64,000 nt of DNA from NCBI GenBank assembly GCA_963841415.1, contig CAWJCN010000003.1, positions 124,001-188,000 on the forward strand, read 5' to 3'. The translations under genes and the position numbers were made by a program. The notes beneath the pieces were generated by a model. The model had not been told where the DNA came from and did not search any database. It was given only the letters and a program-made list of their open reading frames with translations. Source of the DNA: DASUAS01 sp963841415 (GTDB lineage: Bacteria; Actinomycetota; Acidimicrobiia; IMCC26256; DASPTH01). Every line of letters starts with the position of its first letter. Position 1 is the stretch's first letter. Of the stretch, positions 35,360 through 42,590 are shown piece after piece.

Positions 35360-35398
35360 CAAGGTAGCTTGCTCTTCCCTTCGGCGCAAGCTACCTTG
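35360..35398. promoter_or_regulatory. Perfect 13-bp inverted repeat upstream of the toxin-like pair
   Basis: Arms CAAGGTAGCTTGC (35360-35372) and GCAAGCTACCTTG (35386-35398) are perfectly complementary, with a 13-bp spacer, 5 bp before the first start codon. Probably the operator for autoregulation, or a hairpin in the leader. Confidence 0.6.
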
Positions 35399-35454
35399 CC
35401 AGCCGCCTCGAGGTTACTGACGCTCGAGGTCCGCAGGTCGGCCTCGACGGCGCT

Positions 35455-35480
35455 CGGCGTGACACCCACGTGACACAACG
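35455..35480 (+). repeat. Right 26-bp direct repeat, putative integrase arm site
   Basis: Exact copy of 25037-25062, in the same orientation, 113 bp inside attR. Once the element is circular both copies would flank the att core. Confidence 0.55.
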
Positions 35481-35503
35481 AACGGATTTCAGCGGTCACG
35501 CAC

Positions 35504-35522
35504 GGTCAACCGTGGTCAACCG
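35504..35522 (+). repeat. Two phased GGTCAACCG repeats, possible excisionase sites
   Basis: GGTCAACCG at 35504-35512 and 35514-35522, offset by 10 bp, so on one DNA face. They lie between the right arm repeat and attR, where excisionases bind in related elements. Function is a guess from position. Confidence 0.35.
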
Positions 35523-35593
35523 AGACGGCCTCTGACCTGGGAAAACGTGGGAATGGCCTGGTACCGTCGACCACGGAGAGGGGCATCCATCGA

Positions 35594-35624
35594 ACCGTGG
35601 GTTCGAATCCCACTCCCTCCGCCA
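35594..35624 (+). repeat. attR of the tRNA-Ser(GGA) element
   Basis: Exact 31-bp copy of the tRNA-Ser(GGA) 3' end (24956-24986) with no tRNA body in front. It marks the right boundary of the element. Confidence 0.9.
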
Positions 35625-35714
35625 AGAAGCCCGGCTGCGTGATCGATCGCGACCTCCGCGGCCACACCGCGTGCCGATGTCGGGATCTCGGCGACCGTCA
35701 CCAGGGACCCGTTC

Positions 35715-35777
35715 TCAACTGAAAGGTTGACAACGACAGCAGGCGGGCGTAGGTTGTGTTCAACCGTTCAGTTGAAC
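35715..35777 (+). promoter_or_regulatory. arsR-type promoter with two operator palindromes
   Basis: Promoter-like TTGACA (35727-35732), 17-bp spacer, TAGGTT (35750-35755). Two palindromes with the same 6-bp spacer surround it: TCAAC/GTTGA (35715-35730) and GTTCAAC/GTTGAAC (35758-35777). This fits autorepression by the downstream ArsR protein. Confidence 0.6.
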
Positions 35778-35790
35778 AAGGAGGTCGTCC

Positions 35791-36162
35791 GTGGTCGACG
35801 ACCAGCTGTCCCGAGTCTTCGCCGCCCTCGCCGATCCGACACGGCGCGACATGGTGGCCCGCCTCGCGGTGGGCGATGCCACCGTCGGGGAGCTGGCCGA
35901 CCCCTACGACGTGTCCGTCCAAGCCGTCTCGAAGCACATCAAGGTGCTCGCCGACGCCGGCCTGGTGAGCCAGACCAAGGACGCGCAGCGGCGACCGTGC
36001 CACCTCGAAGCGGAGGTCTTCGACCTGATGACGAAGTGGATCGAGCGCTACCGCCTACAGGCCCAGGAACGTTATGAACGCCTCGACGCCGTCCTCGCCG
36101 AGATGCGCGGCGACGAGCAACCCGCCGGCCATCGACACCCCCGACAAGGAGCAGCATCATGA
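35791..36162 (+). CDS. ArsR-family transcriptional repressor
   Basis: 123 residues with a winged helix ('VFAALADPTRRDMVARLAVGDATVGELADPYDVSVQAVSKHIKVL') and a C-terminal helix. No metal-binding cysteines are present. This is the ArsR type paired with AHSA1/SRPBCC proteins rather than a metal sensor. The start is the GTG at 35791 with an AAGGAGG site upstream. The stop overlaps the next gene by 4 bp. Confidence 0.88.
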   Translation: MVDDQLSRVFAALADPTRRDMVARLAVGDATVGELADPYDVSVQAVSKHIKVLADAGLVSQTKDAQRRPCHLEAEVFDLMTKWIERYRLQAQERYERLDAVLAEMRGDEQPAGHRHPRQGAAS

Positions 36163-36644
36163 ACCCGACCAGCAAGCACTACCAGGTCTCGATCGAGGCC
36201 GACCCCACCCTGCCGATCATCCGCATGACCCGCGACTTCGACGCCACCCCGGCGCAGCTGATGCGGGCCCACACTGATCCCGACCTGTTCGCCCGCTGGG
36301 TGGGACCGAACGGGATGGAGACCAAGATCCTCGACTGGGACGCCACCACAGGGGGCCGCTGGCGCTACGTCGCCGGGCGCGATGGCGAGGAGTACGGCTT
36401 CCACGGCTGCTTCCACGACGTCCGTGACGACCGCATCGTGCAGACGTTCACGTTCGACGGTCAGCCCGACGGCGTGTCGCTCGAGACGATGTGGTTCGAG
36501 GACCTCGGCGACGGCCGGACCCGCCTCCGTGCCCAGTCGCTCGTCGACAGCTTCGCGGCACGCGATCAATGGCTCGCCAGCGGCATGGAGACCGGCGTGG
36601 ACGAGGGCTACGCCAAGCTCGACGCCCTCCTGGCGGAGCTCTGA
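36159..36644 (+). CDS. AHSA1/SRPBCC domain protein
   Basis: 161 residues of the START/Bet v1-like fold: 'IIRMTRDFDATPAQLMRAHTDPDLFARWVGP' at the N-terminus and 'GWR.Y..GRDGEEYGFHGCF' style strands. It overlaps arsR by 4 bp, the standard two-gene unit in actinobacteria. Family members bind hydrophobic ligands; the ligand here is unknown. Confidence 0.85.
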   Translation: MNPTSKHYQVSIEADPTLPIIRMTRDFDATPAQLMRAHTDPDLFARWVGPNGMETKILDWDATTGGRWRYVAGRDGEEYGFHGCFHDVRDDRIVQTFTFDGQPDGVSLETMWFEDLGDGRTRLRAQSLVDSFAARDQWLASGMETGVDEGYAKLDALLAEL

Positions 36645-36662
36645 TGATGGAGCTCTGATGAT
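36635..36662 (+). repeat. 14-bp tandem duplication at the AHSA1 gene end
   Basis: GGAGCTCTGATGAT occurs twice in succession (36635-36648, 36649-36662). It duplicates the stop codon of the AHSA1 gene and forms the start of the next fragment, a sign of local rearrangement. Confidence 0.7.
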
Positions 36663-36798
36663 GATGCGTGGCCCCGCCGACGAGCACCGCGGTGTCGCTG
36701 GCGCGTTCACCGTCACCGTCGAGGGCGTCGCGCCCCGGTCGTGGGACAAGCCGGCGCCGGTGGACGGCTGGGCCACCCGGGATAGTGTCGCTCGCCGC
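36658..36798 (+). pseudogene. N-terminal stub of a TIGR03086/MDMPI-like protein gene
   Basis: From the ATG at 36658 the frame reads 'MMMRGPADEHRGVAGAFTVT' and 'VEGVAPRSWDKPAPVDGWAT', the start of DinB-like TIGR03086/maleylpyruvate-isomerase-like proteins. These often follow arsR-AHSA1 genes. Homology stops after 'RDSVARR' where the metal histidine would come. The alpha/beta hydrolase gene begins just after in another frame. Truncated gene. Confidence 0.5.
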
Positions 36799-36817
36799 GG
36801 CGGGGGAACGGAGCGTG

Positions 36818-37675
36818 ATGAGCGACGTCCGGACGATCGAGCTCGACGACGGTCGCGCGCTCGCGTACCGCGAGTACGGGGACCCGGAAGGCCTCGCAGT
36901 CGTGAACTGTCATGGCGGGCTCGTGTGCGGGCTCGACGTCGCACCCTTCGACGAGTCGGCGCGCACGCTCGGGCTCCGGCTCGTGTCACCTGACCGGCCG
37001 GGGCTCGGCGAGTCTGGCGCGGCACCCGGCCGCACGACCGTCGACTGGGCCGGCGACGTACGACAACTCCTCGACACCCTCGGGATCGCGCAGTGCGCGT
37101 TGCTCGGGTGGTCGATGGGCGGCCAGTACGCGCTCGCCTGCGCAGCCCGGCTCGAAGACCGCGTGCGACGCACCACCATCATCGCGGGTTGCCTGCCACT
37201 CGACGTGGCCGCGACGTTCGCACAGCTCAACGCGATGGACCGGCGGCTCACGCGACTCGCACAGCATCATCCGCACGTCGCCGCGGAGACGTTCCGCGCG
37301 CTCGGCGAGCTGGCTCGCAACGCGCCGAGAGCGTGGGCGCATGTCACCACGCGAGGCGCGGTGCCCGACGAGGCGTCGGCCGTCGAGGGCCTGCCGGACC
37401 CCGGCATCGCCGCGGCCGCTGCGCTCGCGCTCGAGGAGGGCGAGGGCATGGCCGAGGAGTACCGCGCCTGGGCGCGCGCCTGGGGGTTCACACCCGAGGA
37501 CGTGCGCGGACCCGTCGACATCTGGCATGGCGATCGCGATGAGCTCGTACCGGCGGCATGGGCCCATGAGCTGGCCCGGCGGATACCGGAGAGCCGGCTG
37601 CGCACGGTCGACGGGGCCGGTCACTTCGTCGGCTACACGCACACCTCAGAGATCCTGGCTGGCCTCGCCGGGTGA
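36818..37675 (+). CDS. Alpha/beta hydrolase
   Basis: 285 residues: oxyanion region 'NCHGGLVCGLD', nucleophile elbow GWSMGG, acid Asp in 'IWHGDRDELVP' and His in 'VDGAGHFVGY', so the triad is complete. Similar to hydrolases of the epoxide hydrolase/prolyl aminopeptidase-like group; substrate unknown. The ATG at 36818 starts the first strand ('RTIELDDGRALAYREYG'). Confidence 0.85.
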   Translation: MSDVRTIELDDGRALAYREYGDPEGLAVVNCHGGLVCGLDVAPFDESARTLGLRLVSPDRPGLGESGAAPGRTTVDWAGDVRQLLDTLGIAQCALLGWSMGGQYALACAARLEDRVRRTTIIAGCLPLDVAATFAQLNAMDRRLTRLAQHHPHVAAETFRALGELARNAPRAWAHVTTRGAVPDEASAVEGLPDPGIAAAAALALEEGEGMAEEYRAWARAWGFTPEDVRGPVDIWHGDRDELVPAAWAHELARRIPESRLRTVDGAGHFVGYTHTSEILAGLAG

Positions 37676-37679
37676 CGAG

Positions 37680-38261
37680 TCAGGTGGTGTGCAGTTCGTC
37701 CGTCGCGATCAGCTGGCCGGCTCGGTACGCCGCGAGGACTGCGTCGCACACGGCCTCGGGAGATCCGGTCGCGTCGATGACGCGCCGCTGGTCGAGATCG
37801 AGGTTGGCGAACCGGGCGTGCACCTTTGCGAACGGTTCGAACTCGAGCGGCCATCGCCCTTCGCCGCGACCGCTCGCTCTCGCCCAACACGTGTCGCGAT
37901 CGGCCCACAACACGGCGTAGTGGCACGACAGACCTCGCGCCACGCAGGCCGCCGCGAGCCCGTCGACGCCGTCGGGGAAGAGGTGACCGTCGACGACGGT
38001 GCTGTAGCCAACCTGGGCGAAACGCATCGCGCTCATCGCCAGTGCGGCGCCGATCGCCTCGTTCTGCTGATCGGCTTCGGGCGAGCTCGGATCCACCCAA
38101 CCGCTCACGACCGAGGCCATGAGGTCGTCGGTGTTCAAGTGGACGCTGCGGTCGAAGGCGGCGGCGACGAGGCGACTCACCGTCGTCTTCCCGACTCCGG
38201 CCGGTCCCGACACGATGATGATCGGTCCGTTCGCTGACGCACCAGAGAGTTGGTCGGACAC
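37680..38261 (-). CDS. P-loop kinase-like protein
   Basis: 193 residues with Walker A 'VSGPAGVGKTT', a substrate-type region 'SVHLNTDDLMASVVSGWVDP' and 'VVDGHLFPDG', similar to small AAA_33/shikimate kinase-like NTPases that phosphorylate metabolites. The GTG at 38261 has an AGGAG 7 nt upstream. Substrate unknown. It converges with the alpha/beta hydrolase (4 bp between stops). Confidence 0.75.
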   Translation of the reverse strand: MSDQLSGASANGPIIIVSGPAGVGKTTVSRLVAAAFDRSVHLNTDDLMASVVSGWVDPSSPEADQQNEAIGAALAMSAMRFAQVGYSTVVDGHLFPDGVDGLAAACVARGLSCHYAVLWADRDTCWARASGRGEGRWPLEFEPFAKVHARFANLDLDQRRVIDATGSPEAVCDAVLAAYRAGQLIATDELHTT

Positions 38262-38435
38262 AGACTGCTCCTGTTCCGGCCGGAGACGACCGGAATCTTG
38301 CGGTCTCGAGCGTACGAACGTCAAACGCCGCCACACGGCGGAGGCCAGGTCGACGCGCCGGCCGCGGGCTGCTGACTGCCGCTCCGTCCCCGGACCTGAG
38401 AGGATCCCGGGATAGCGAACGATGCGGGGGCTCGG

Positions 38436-39920
38436 GTGAGCCGGGCGTCGGGCCTGGCGCGTCTTGCGTGGCGACCGGTCGGCTTGATCGCGGCCGTCAC
38501 CGCGATGGGTCACCTCCTCGTCGCGGGGCGGTACGGCTGGCATCGCGACGAGATGTACTACGTCGAAGCCGGGCGTCATCTGGCCTGGGGGTACGTCGAC
38601 CAGCCTCCGCTCACGCCGGTCGTCGCCCGACTGGCGGCCGCGCTGCCGGGCGGTGTGTGGCCGCTGCGCCTGGTCGCGATCGCGGCGCAGGTCGGGTGCG
38701 TGCTCCTCGCGGCGGCGCTGGCCCGCGAGCTCGGTCGCAGATCCCGCGCGCAGCTGATCACGGCCGGATGCGTGGCGGCGTCGCCGGCGTTCGTCGGCGC
38801 GTCGTTGCTGCTCGGCACGACCGTGCTGGATCAGCTCGCGTGGGCAGCCGTGCTCGTGCTCGTCGCGCGGGCAGCGCGCGTGCAGCGCACGACCGCGTGG
38901 GCGACCGCGGGAGTCGTCGCCGGTGTCGGACTCGAGAACAAGCACACCGTCGCGGTGCTCCTGGCCGGGATCTTCCTCGGGCTGCTGCTCACTCGTCGAT
39001 CGGTGCTCGCAGACCGGGGCCCGTGGGTCGGTGGCGCGCTCGCGTTGCTCGTCTGGGCGCCGAACCTCGTCTGGGACGCGACCAATGGCTGGCCCACGAT
39101 CGACATGGCGCGCGTCGTCGCCGACAAGGAGGGAGGACCACTCGGATCCTTTGGTGACCTGCCGTTGTTGATCCTCGGTCTGGCGGGGCTCTTCTTGATC
39201 GTGGTCTGGCTCGTCGGGGTCCTCTGGCTTGCGCGGGAACCCGACGCGCGTCGCCACCGGTGGCTCCTCGTGGCCGTCGGGTTCGCCGTGCTCGCGTTCA
39301 CGCTCACCGGTGGGAAGCCCTACTACTCCGCATCCGGGCTCGTCGTGCTGTACGCAGCGGGAGCGGTCGCGATCGAAGCCCATGCGTTCGTTCGCGTGTG
39401 GCGAAGCACGCGGACTGTCGCCGCGCTCATCGGAACCTCGTGGGTCCTGTCGATGCTCGTCGTGCTGCCGGTGTTGTCGCCGGCCACGATCGCCGCACTC
39501 GGCGGGAACCCGGAGTTGCTCGAGACGTACGGCTGGCCGCGGTTCGCGCAGCAGGTGGCCGACGCGGCCCGCACGCTTCCGCCGAACGCCGCCGTGCTCG
39601 CCAGCAACTACGGCGAAGCCGGAGCGCTCACCCGCTTCGGCCCGTCACGCGGCCTGCGCCTCGCGGTCCGAAGCGGCCACAACGCGTATGGAGAGTGGGG
39701 TCCCGACCTCGCGGGGAGCCCCGACGTGGTGCTGGCGGTCGGGGAATGGGACGCCGCCTCCCTGCGGCGGTTCTGGTCCGACGTCACCAAGGCGGGCGTG
39801 ATCCGCATGCCCGACGGCATCACCAACGAGGAGACCCGAGAACACGCCGCCATCCTCATCTGCCGCGAGCCGAGGGGGACCTGGGCCGAGCTCTGGCCTC
39901 GCCTCCGCCACCTCGGCTAG
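38436..39920 (+). CDS. Family 39 (PMT_2) glycosyltransferase, integral membrane
   Basis: 494 residues with about ten hydrophobic helices and the conserved N-terminal loop 'GWHRDEMYYVEAGRHLAWGYVDQPPL' (split as HRDEMYY and GYVDQPPL), containing the Asp-Glu of the GT-C catalytic loop. 'ENKHT' after helix 5 is also typical. It transfers a sugar from a polyprenyl-phosphate donor to protein or lipid outside the membrane. The acceptor is unknown. Starts at the GTG at 38436. Confidence 0.85.
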   Translation: MSRASGLARLAWRPVGLIAAVTAMGHLLVAGRYGWHRDEMYYVEAGRHLAWGYVDQPPLTPVVARLAAALPGGVWPLRLVAIAAQVGCVLLAAALARELGRRSRAQLITAGCVAASPAFVGASLLLGTTVLDQLAWAAVLVLVARAARVQRTTAWATAGVVAGVGLENKHTVAVLLAGIFLGLLLTRRSVLADRGPWVGGALALLVWAPNLVWDATNGWPTIDMARVVADKEGGPLGSFGDLPLLILGLAGLFLIVVWLVGVLWLAREPDARRHRWLLVAVGFAVLAFTLTGGKPYYSASGLVVLYAAGAVAIEAHAFVRVWRSTRTVAALIGTSWVLSMLVVLPVLSPATIAALGGNPELLETYGWPRFAQQVADAARTLPPNAAVLASNYGEAGALTRFGPSRGLRLAVRSGHNAYGEWGPDLAGSPDVVLAVGEWDAASLRRFWSDVTKAGVIRMPDGITNEETREHAAILICREPRGTWAELWPRLRHLG

Positions 39921-39999
39921 GACCGTGGGCCCCGGGCGGCCGTCGCGAGGGCTCCACGAGGTCCTTGACTTCACGTTGCGAGCGCGGAGGACCGGGAGG

Positions 40000-41139
40000 T
40001 CAGTAGTTGGTCCAGTCGCGGCCGAACCAGCGGCGGATGCGGCTCGACCCGAACTCGGCCTTCTCGGCCGCGTAGCCGGATGACGCGGCGTCGAAGATCC
40101 CGACGGGCGTCTCGCCGGTGCGGAACACGGCGTTGACGCGGGCCACCGTGCCGTCACCGACCTCGATGTAGCAGATGCCGAGCCCCTCGTAGTCGGCGGC
40201 GTCGTCGCCGCGGTGCTGGGCGATGATGCGGTCGGCGACGACCGCGGCCTGACCTTCGGCGAACACCCCCGCCTTCGGCGTACCCACGCTGGTGACGTCG
40301 CCGACCGCGTAGACGCCCGGGAATCTCGTCTCGAGGGTCAGCGGGTTCACCGGGATCCAGCCGTCGACGGCGAGCCCCGACGCCTCGACCACCGCGGGGA
40401 CGCGGTGCACGGGAATGGCGAGGAACAGGTCGTACGGCAGCTTGCTCCCGTCGGCGAGCACCAACACGTTGCGCTCCGGGTCGAGCGCGCTGACCTGCTG
40501 GCCGGGGTGGAACGTGATGTTGCGTTCGGCGAACGCGTCGAGCAGCGCCGCCGACGCCTCCGGCGACGGTGGAATCGGCACCGGCAACGGCATGACCAGC
40601 GCGATCTCGGAGCTGTCACGCAGGCCGCGACGGGTGAGGTACTCGTGCAGCATGAGCACGGTCTCGCTCGGCGCTGGTGGACACTTGAACGGCGTCGACG
40701 TCACGCCCACGATCACTCGACCGCCGGCGAAGTCCTCCAGCACGTCGCGCACCGCGAACGCGCCGGCCTCGGTGTAGAACTCGTGGCCACCCTCGACGAG
40801 TCCTGGCGTTGCCGCCGGGTCGAGGTCGGCGCCGAGCGCGACGACCATGACGTCGGCGTCGAATGTCCCGGCGTCGGTCGCGACGCTGCGGGCCACCGGA
40901 TCGATGGCCCGCACCGTCGTCTGCACGAACTGCACACCGGGCTTCGTCACATCCCGGTACGAGTGGTGCACCGCATCGGCGTCGGTGCGCCCGAACATGA
41001 CGTCGAGCTTCGAGAAGCCGAACACGAACCCGTCGGACTGGTCGAGCAACAGCACTTCTGCGTCGTCGCCGAGCTCCTCCGAGAGCCGTGTCGTCAACTC
41101 CAGGCCGCCGAATCCGGCGCCCAACACCAGGACCTTCAT
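40000..41139 (-). CDS. FAD-dependent pyridine-nucleotide-disulfide/SQR-like oxidoreductase
   Basis: 379 residues. N-terminal FAD motif 'KVLVLGAGFGGLELTTRL' and a second FAD motif 'FPGVYAVGDVTSVGTPKAGVFAEGQA'. It most resembles sulfide:quinone reductase/NDH-2-like flavoproteins ('FGGLE', 'STPFKCPPAPSETVLML'), including the Cys in 'FKCPPAP' found in SQR-like proteins. The ATG at 41139 lies 11 bp after the peroxiredoxin stop, so the two form an operon. It may regenerate the peroxiredoxin or oxidise a thiol or sulfide; not decided. Confidence 0.75.
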   Translation of the reverse strand: MKVLVLGAGFGGLELTTRLSEELGDDAEVLLLDQSDGFVFGFSKLDVMFGRTDADAVHHSYRDVTKPGVQFVQTTVRAIDPVARSVATDAGTFDADVMVVALGADLDPAATPGLVEGGHEFYTEAGAFAVRDVLEDFAGGRVIVGVTSTPFKCPPAPSETVLMLHEYLTRRGLRDSSEIALVMPLPVPIPPSPEASAALLDAFAERNITFHPGQQVSALDPERNVLVLADGSKLPYDLFLAIPVHRVPAVVEASGLAVDGWIPVNPLTLETRFPGVYAVGDVTSVGTPKAGVFAEGQAAVVADRIIAQHRGDDAADYEGLGICYIEVGDGTVARVNAVFRTGETPVGIFDAASSGYAAEKAEFGSSRIRRWFGRDWTNY

Positions 41140-41150
41140 CGGCGAGGTGG

Positions 41151-41807
41151 CTACGTCGGCTGGGGAACGATCCGGATGTACGGCTTGGGCTCGTTCCACT
41201 CGCCGAAGATCTCCTTCGCCTCGTCGTTGGAGACCGAACCGCCGATGATGACGTCGTCGCCCTGCTTCCAGTTCACGGGCGTCGCCACCCGATGCTTGGC
41301 CGTCAGCTGCAACGAGTCGATGACCCGCAGCACCTCGTCGAAGTTGCGGCCCGTCGTCATCGGGTAGACGAGGATGAGCTTGATCTTCTTGTCGGGACCG
41401 ATCACGAACACGTTGCGCACCGTCTGGTTGTCGGCGGGCGTGCGCTGCTTCGGGTCACCGGACGTGCTCGCCGGCAGCATCCCGTAGAGCTTCGACACGT
41501 TGAAGTCGGCGTCGCCGATGATCGGGTAGGTGGGCCTGCTGCCCTGGGTCTCCTCGATGTCGCTGGCCCACTTCTCGTGGTCGCCGGTGGCGTCGACCGA
41601 CAGACCGATGACCTTCACGCCCCGCTTCGCGAACTCGGGCTCGATGCGGGCCATGTAGCCGAGCTCGGTCGTGCAGACCGGGGTGAAGTCCTTGGGGTGC
41701 GAGAAGAGGACCGCCCACGAGTCACCGATCCAGTCGTGGAACTTGATCCGGCCTTGTGTGGTGTCGGCCTCGAAATCGGGGGCCGTCTCGCCGAGCTGCA
41801 ATCCCAT
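41151..41807 (-). CDS. 1-Cys peroxiredoxin (Prx6 type)
   Basis: 218 residues. Catalytic motif P38-x3-T42-x2-C45 in 'SHPKDFTPVCTTE', Arg in 'TVRNVFVIGPD', and the long C-terminal domain ('VATPVNWKQGDDVIIGGSVS') of the Prx6 group, with no resolving cysteine seen. It reduces peroxides in the cytoplasm. First gene of an operon with the flavoprotein; divergent from a TetR gene (96 bp). Confidence 0.92.
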   Translation of the reverse strand: MGLQLGETAPDFEADTTQGRIKFHDWIGDSWAVLFSHPKDFTPVCTTELGYMARIEPEFAKRGVKVIGLSVDATGDHEKWASDIEETQGSRPTYPIIGDADFNVSKLYGMLPASTSGDPKQRTPADNQTVRNVFVIGPDKKIKLILVYPMTTGRNFDEVLRVIDSLQLTAKHRVATPVNWKQGDDVIIGGSVSNDEAKEIFGEWNEPKPYIRIVPQPT

Positions 41808-41860
41808 CCCGCCATCCTGTCTCTTGTCGGCGCGGCCCGTGCCGTGCCGATTCCGTCATA

Positions 41861-41903
41861 TTCGATACACTACATCGTAGTAGATACAGGAGCATGTATC
41901 GAA
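41861..41903. promoter_or_regulatory. Nested palindromes between peroxiredoxin and tetR
   Basis: Outer arms TTCGATACA (41861-41869) and TGTATCGAA (41895-41903) are perfect and end at the tetR ATG. Inside is ACTAC-ATC-GTAGT. TetR proteins bind such sites, so autoregulation and perhaps control of the peroxiredoxin is inferred. Confidence 0.55.
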
Positions 41904-42590
41904 ATGCCGGCGTTTGTCAACTCGCGACGACCGTACGACGCCAGCCGTCGTCGTGCACACGCGGCGCAGAAGCGCGCCGCGATCCTCGACGCGGCCCGAC
42001 GGCTTTTCCTCGCCGACGGCTATGCGAGCACGACCATGGCTGCCATCGCGTCGGAGGCCGACGTGTCGGTGGAGACGATCTACAAGGTCTTCGGCAACAA
42101 GGCGGGCCTCTTGCGTGCGCTCTTCAACGTGGCGGTCGGCGGCGAGGACGAGTCCATCCCGAAGCGCGATCGCGAGGTCGTCGACCGGATGTGGGCGGAG
42201 CCCGACCCCGAGCAGAAGCTCCGCCTCTACGGAGAGATCATCGGTCGAGGCGCGGCGCGCGTGCAGCCCGTGCAGCTGATGGCGAGGGAAGCGGCCGCCA
42301 GCGATCCCGCGGCGGCCGAGGTGTACGAGCGGATCAGGAACGATCGCCTCGGACGCATGGTCGCGTTTGCCGAGTTCCTGCGCGACAGCGGCGCGCTCCG
42401 CGCCGGGGTGACCGTCGACGAGGCGCGCGATGTGCTCTGGACCTACAACTCCGCCGAGATCTGGGAGCTCCTCGTGGTCAAGCGCGGATGGAAGCCGGCG
42501 CGGTACGGCCGCTGGATCGGCGACGCCCTGGTCGCTGCGCTCCTGGAGGTTCCCCGAACTCGGCGAGTCGTCAAGGACGCCAGTCGATGA
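41904..42590 (+). CDS. TetR-family transcriptional regulator
   Basis: 228 residues. The helix-turn-helix is clear ('RAAILDAARRLFLADGYAST' then 'TMAAIASEADVSVETIYKVFGNKAGLL'). The C-terminal ligand domain is unremarkable. The ATG at 41904 follows an inverted repeat directly. It converges with the PLP-enzyme gene, overlapping it by about 20 bp. Confidence 0.9.
   Translation: MPAFVNSRRPYDASRRRAHAAQKRAAILDAARRLFLADGYASTTMAAIASEADVSVETIYKVFGNKAGLLRALFNVAVGGEDESIPKRDREVVDRMWAEPDPEQKLRLYGEIIGRGAARVQPVQLMAREAAASDPAAAEVYERIRNDRLGRMVAFAEFLRDSGALRAGVTVDEARDVLWTYNSAEIWELLVVKRGWKPARYGRWIGDALVAALLEVPRTRRVVKDASR

Larger units (their letters stand above)
24956..35624. mobile_element. Integrated element in tRNA-Ser(GGA), about 10.6 kb
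   Basis: Bounded by exact 31-bp att repeats. It has a tyrosine integrase beside attL, then a small excisionase-type protein and the remains of a MobF relaxase/helicase. Two paralogous secreted-protein genes, two nested insertion sequences and a toxin/antitoxin-like pair next to attR follow. Exact 26-bp repeats at 25037 and 35455 look like integrase arm sites. No type IV secretion, replication or phage structural genes are visible, so it was probably a mobilizable integrative element and is now decaying. Boundaries are seen; mobility class is inferred. Confidence 0.85.

Noticed and set aside
35581..35624. A second tRNA-Ser(GGA) gene
   Set aside because: Only the last 31 bp of the tRNA are present; the upstream sequence does not fold as a tRNA.
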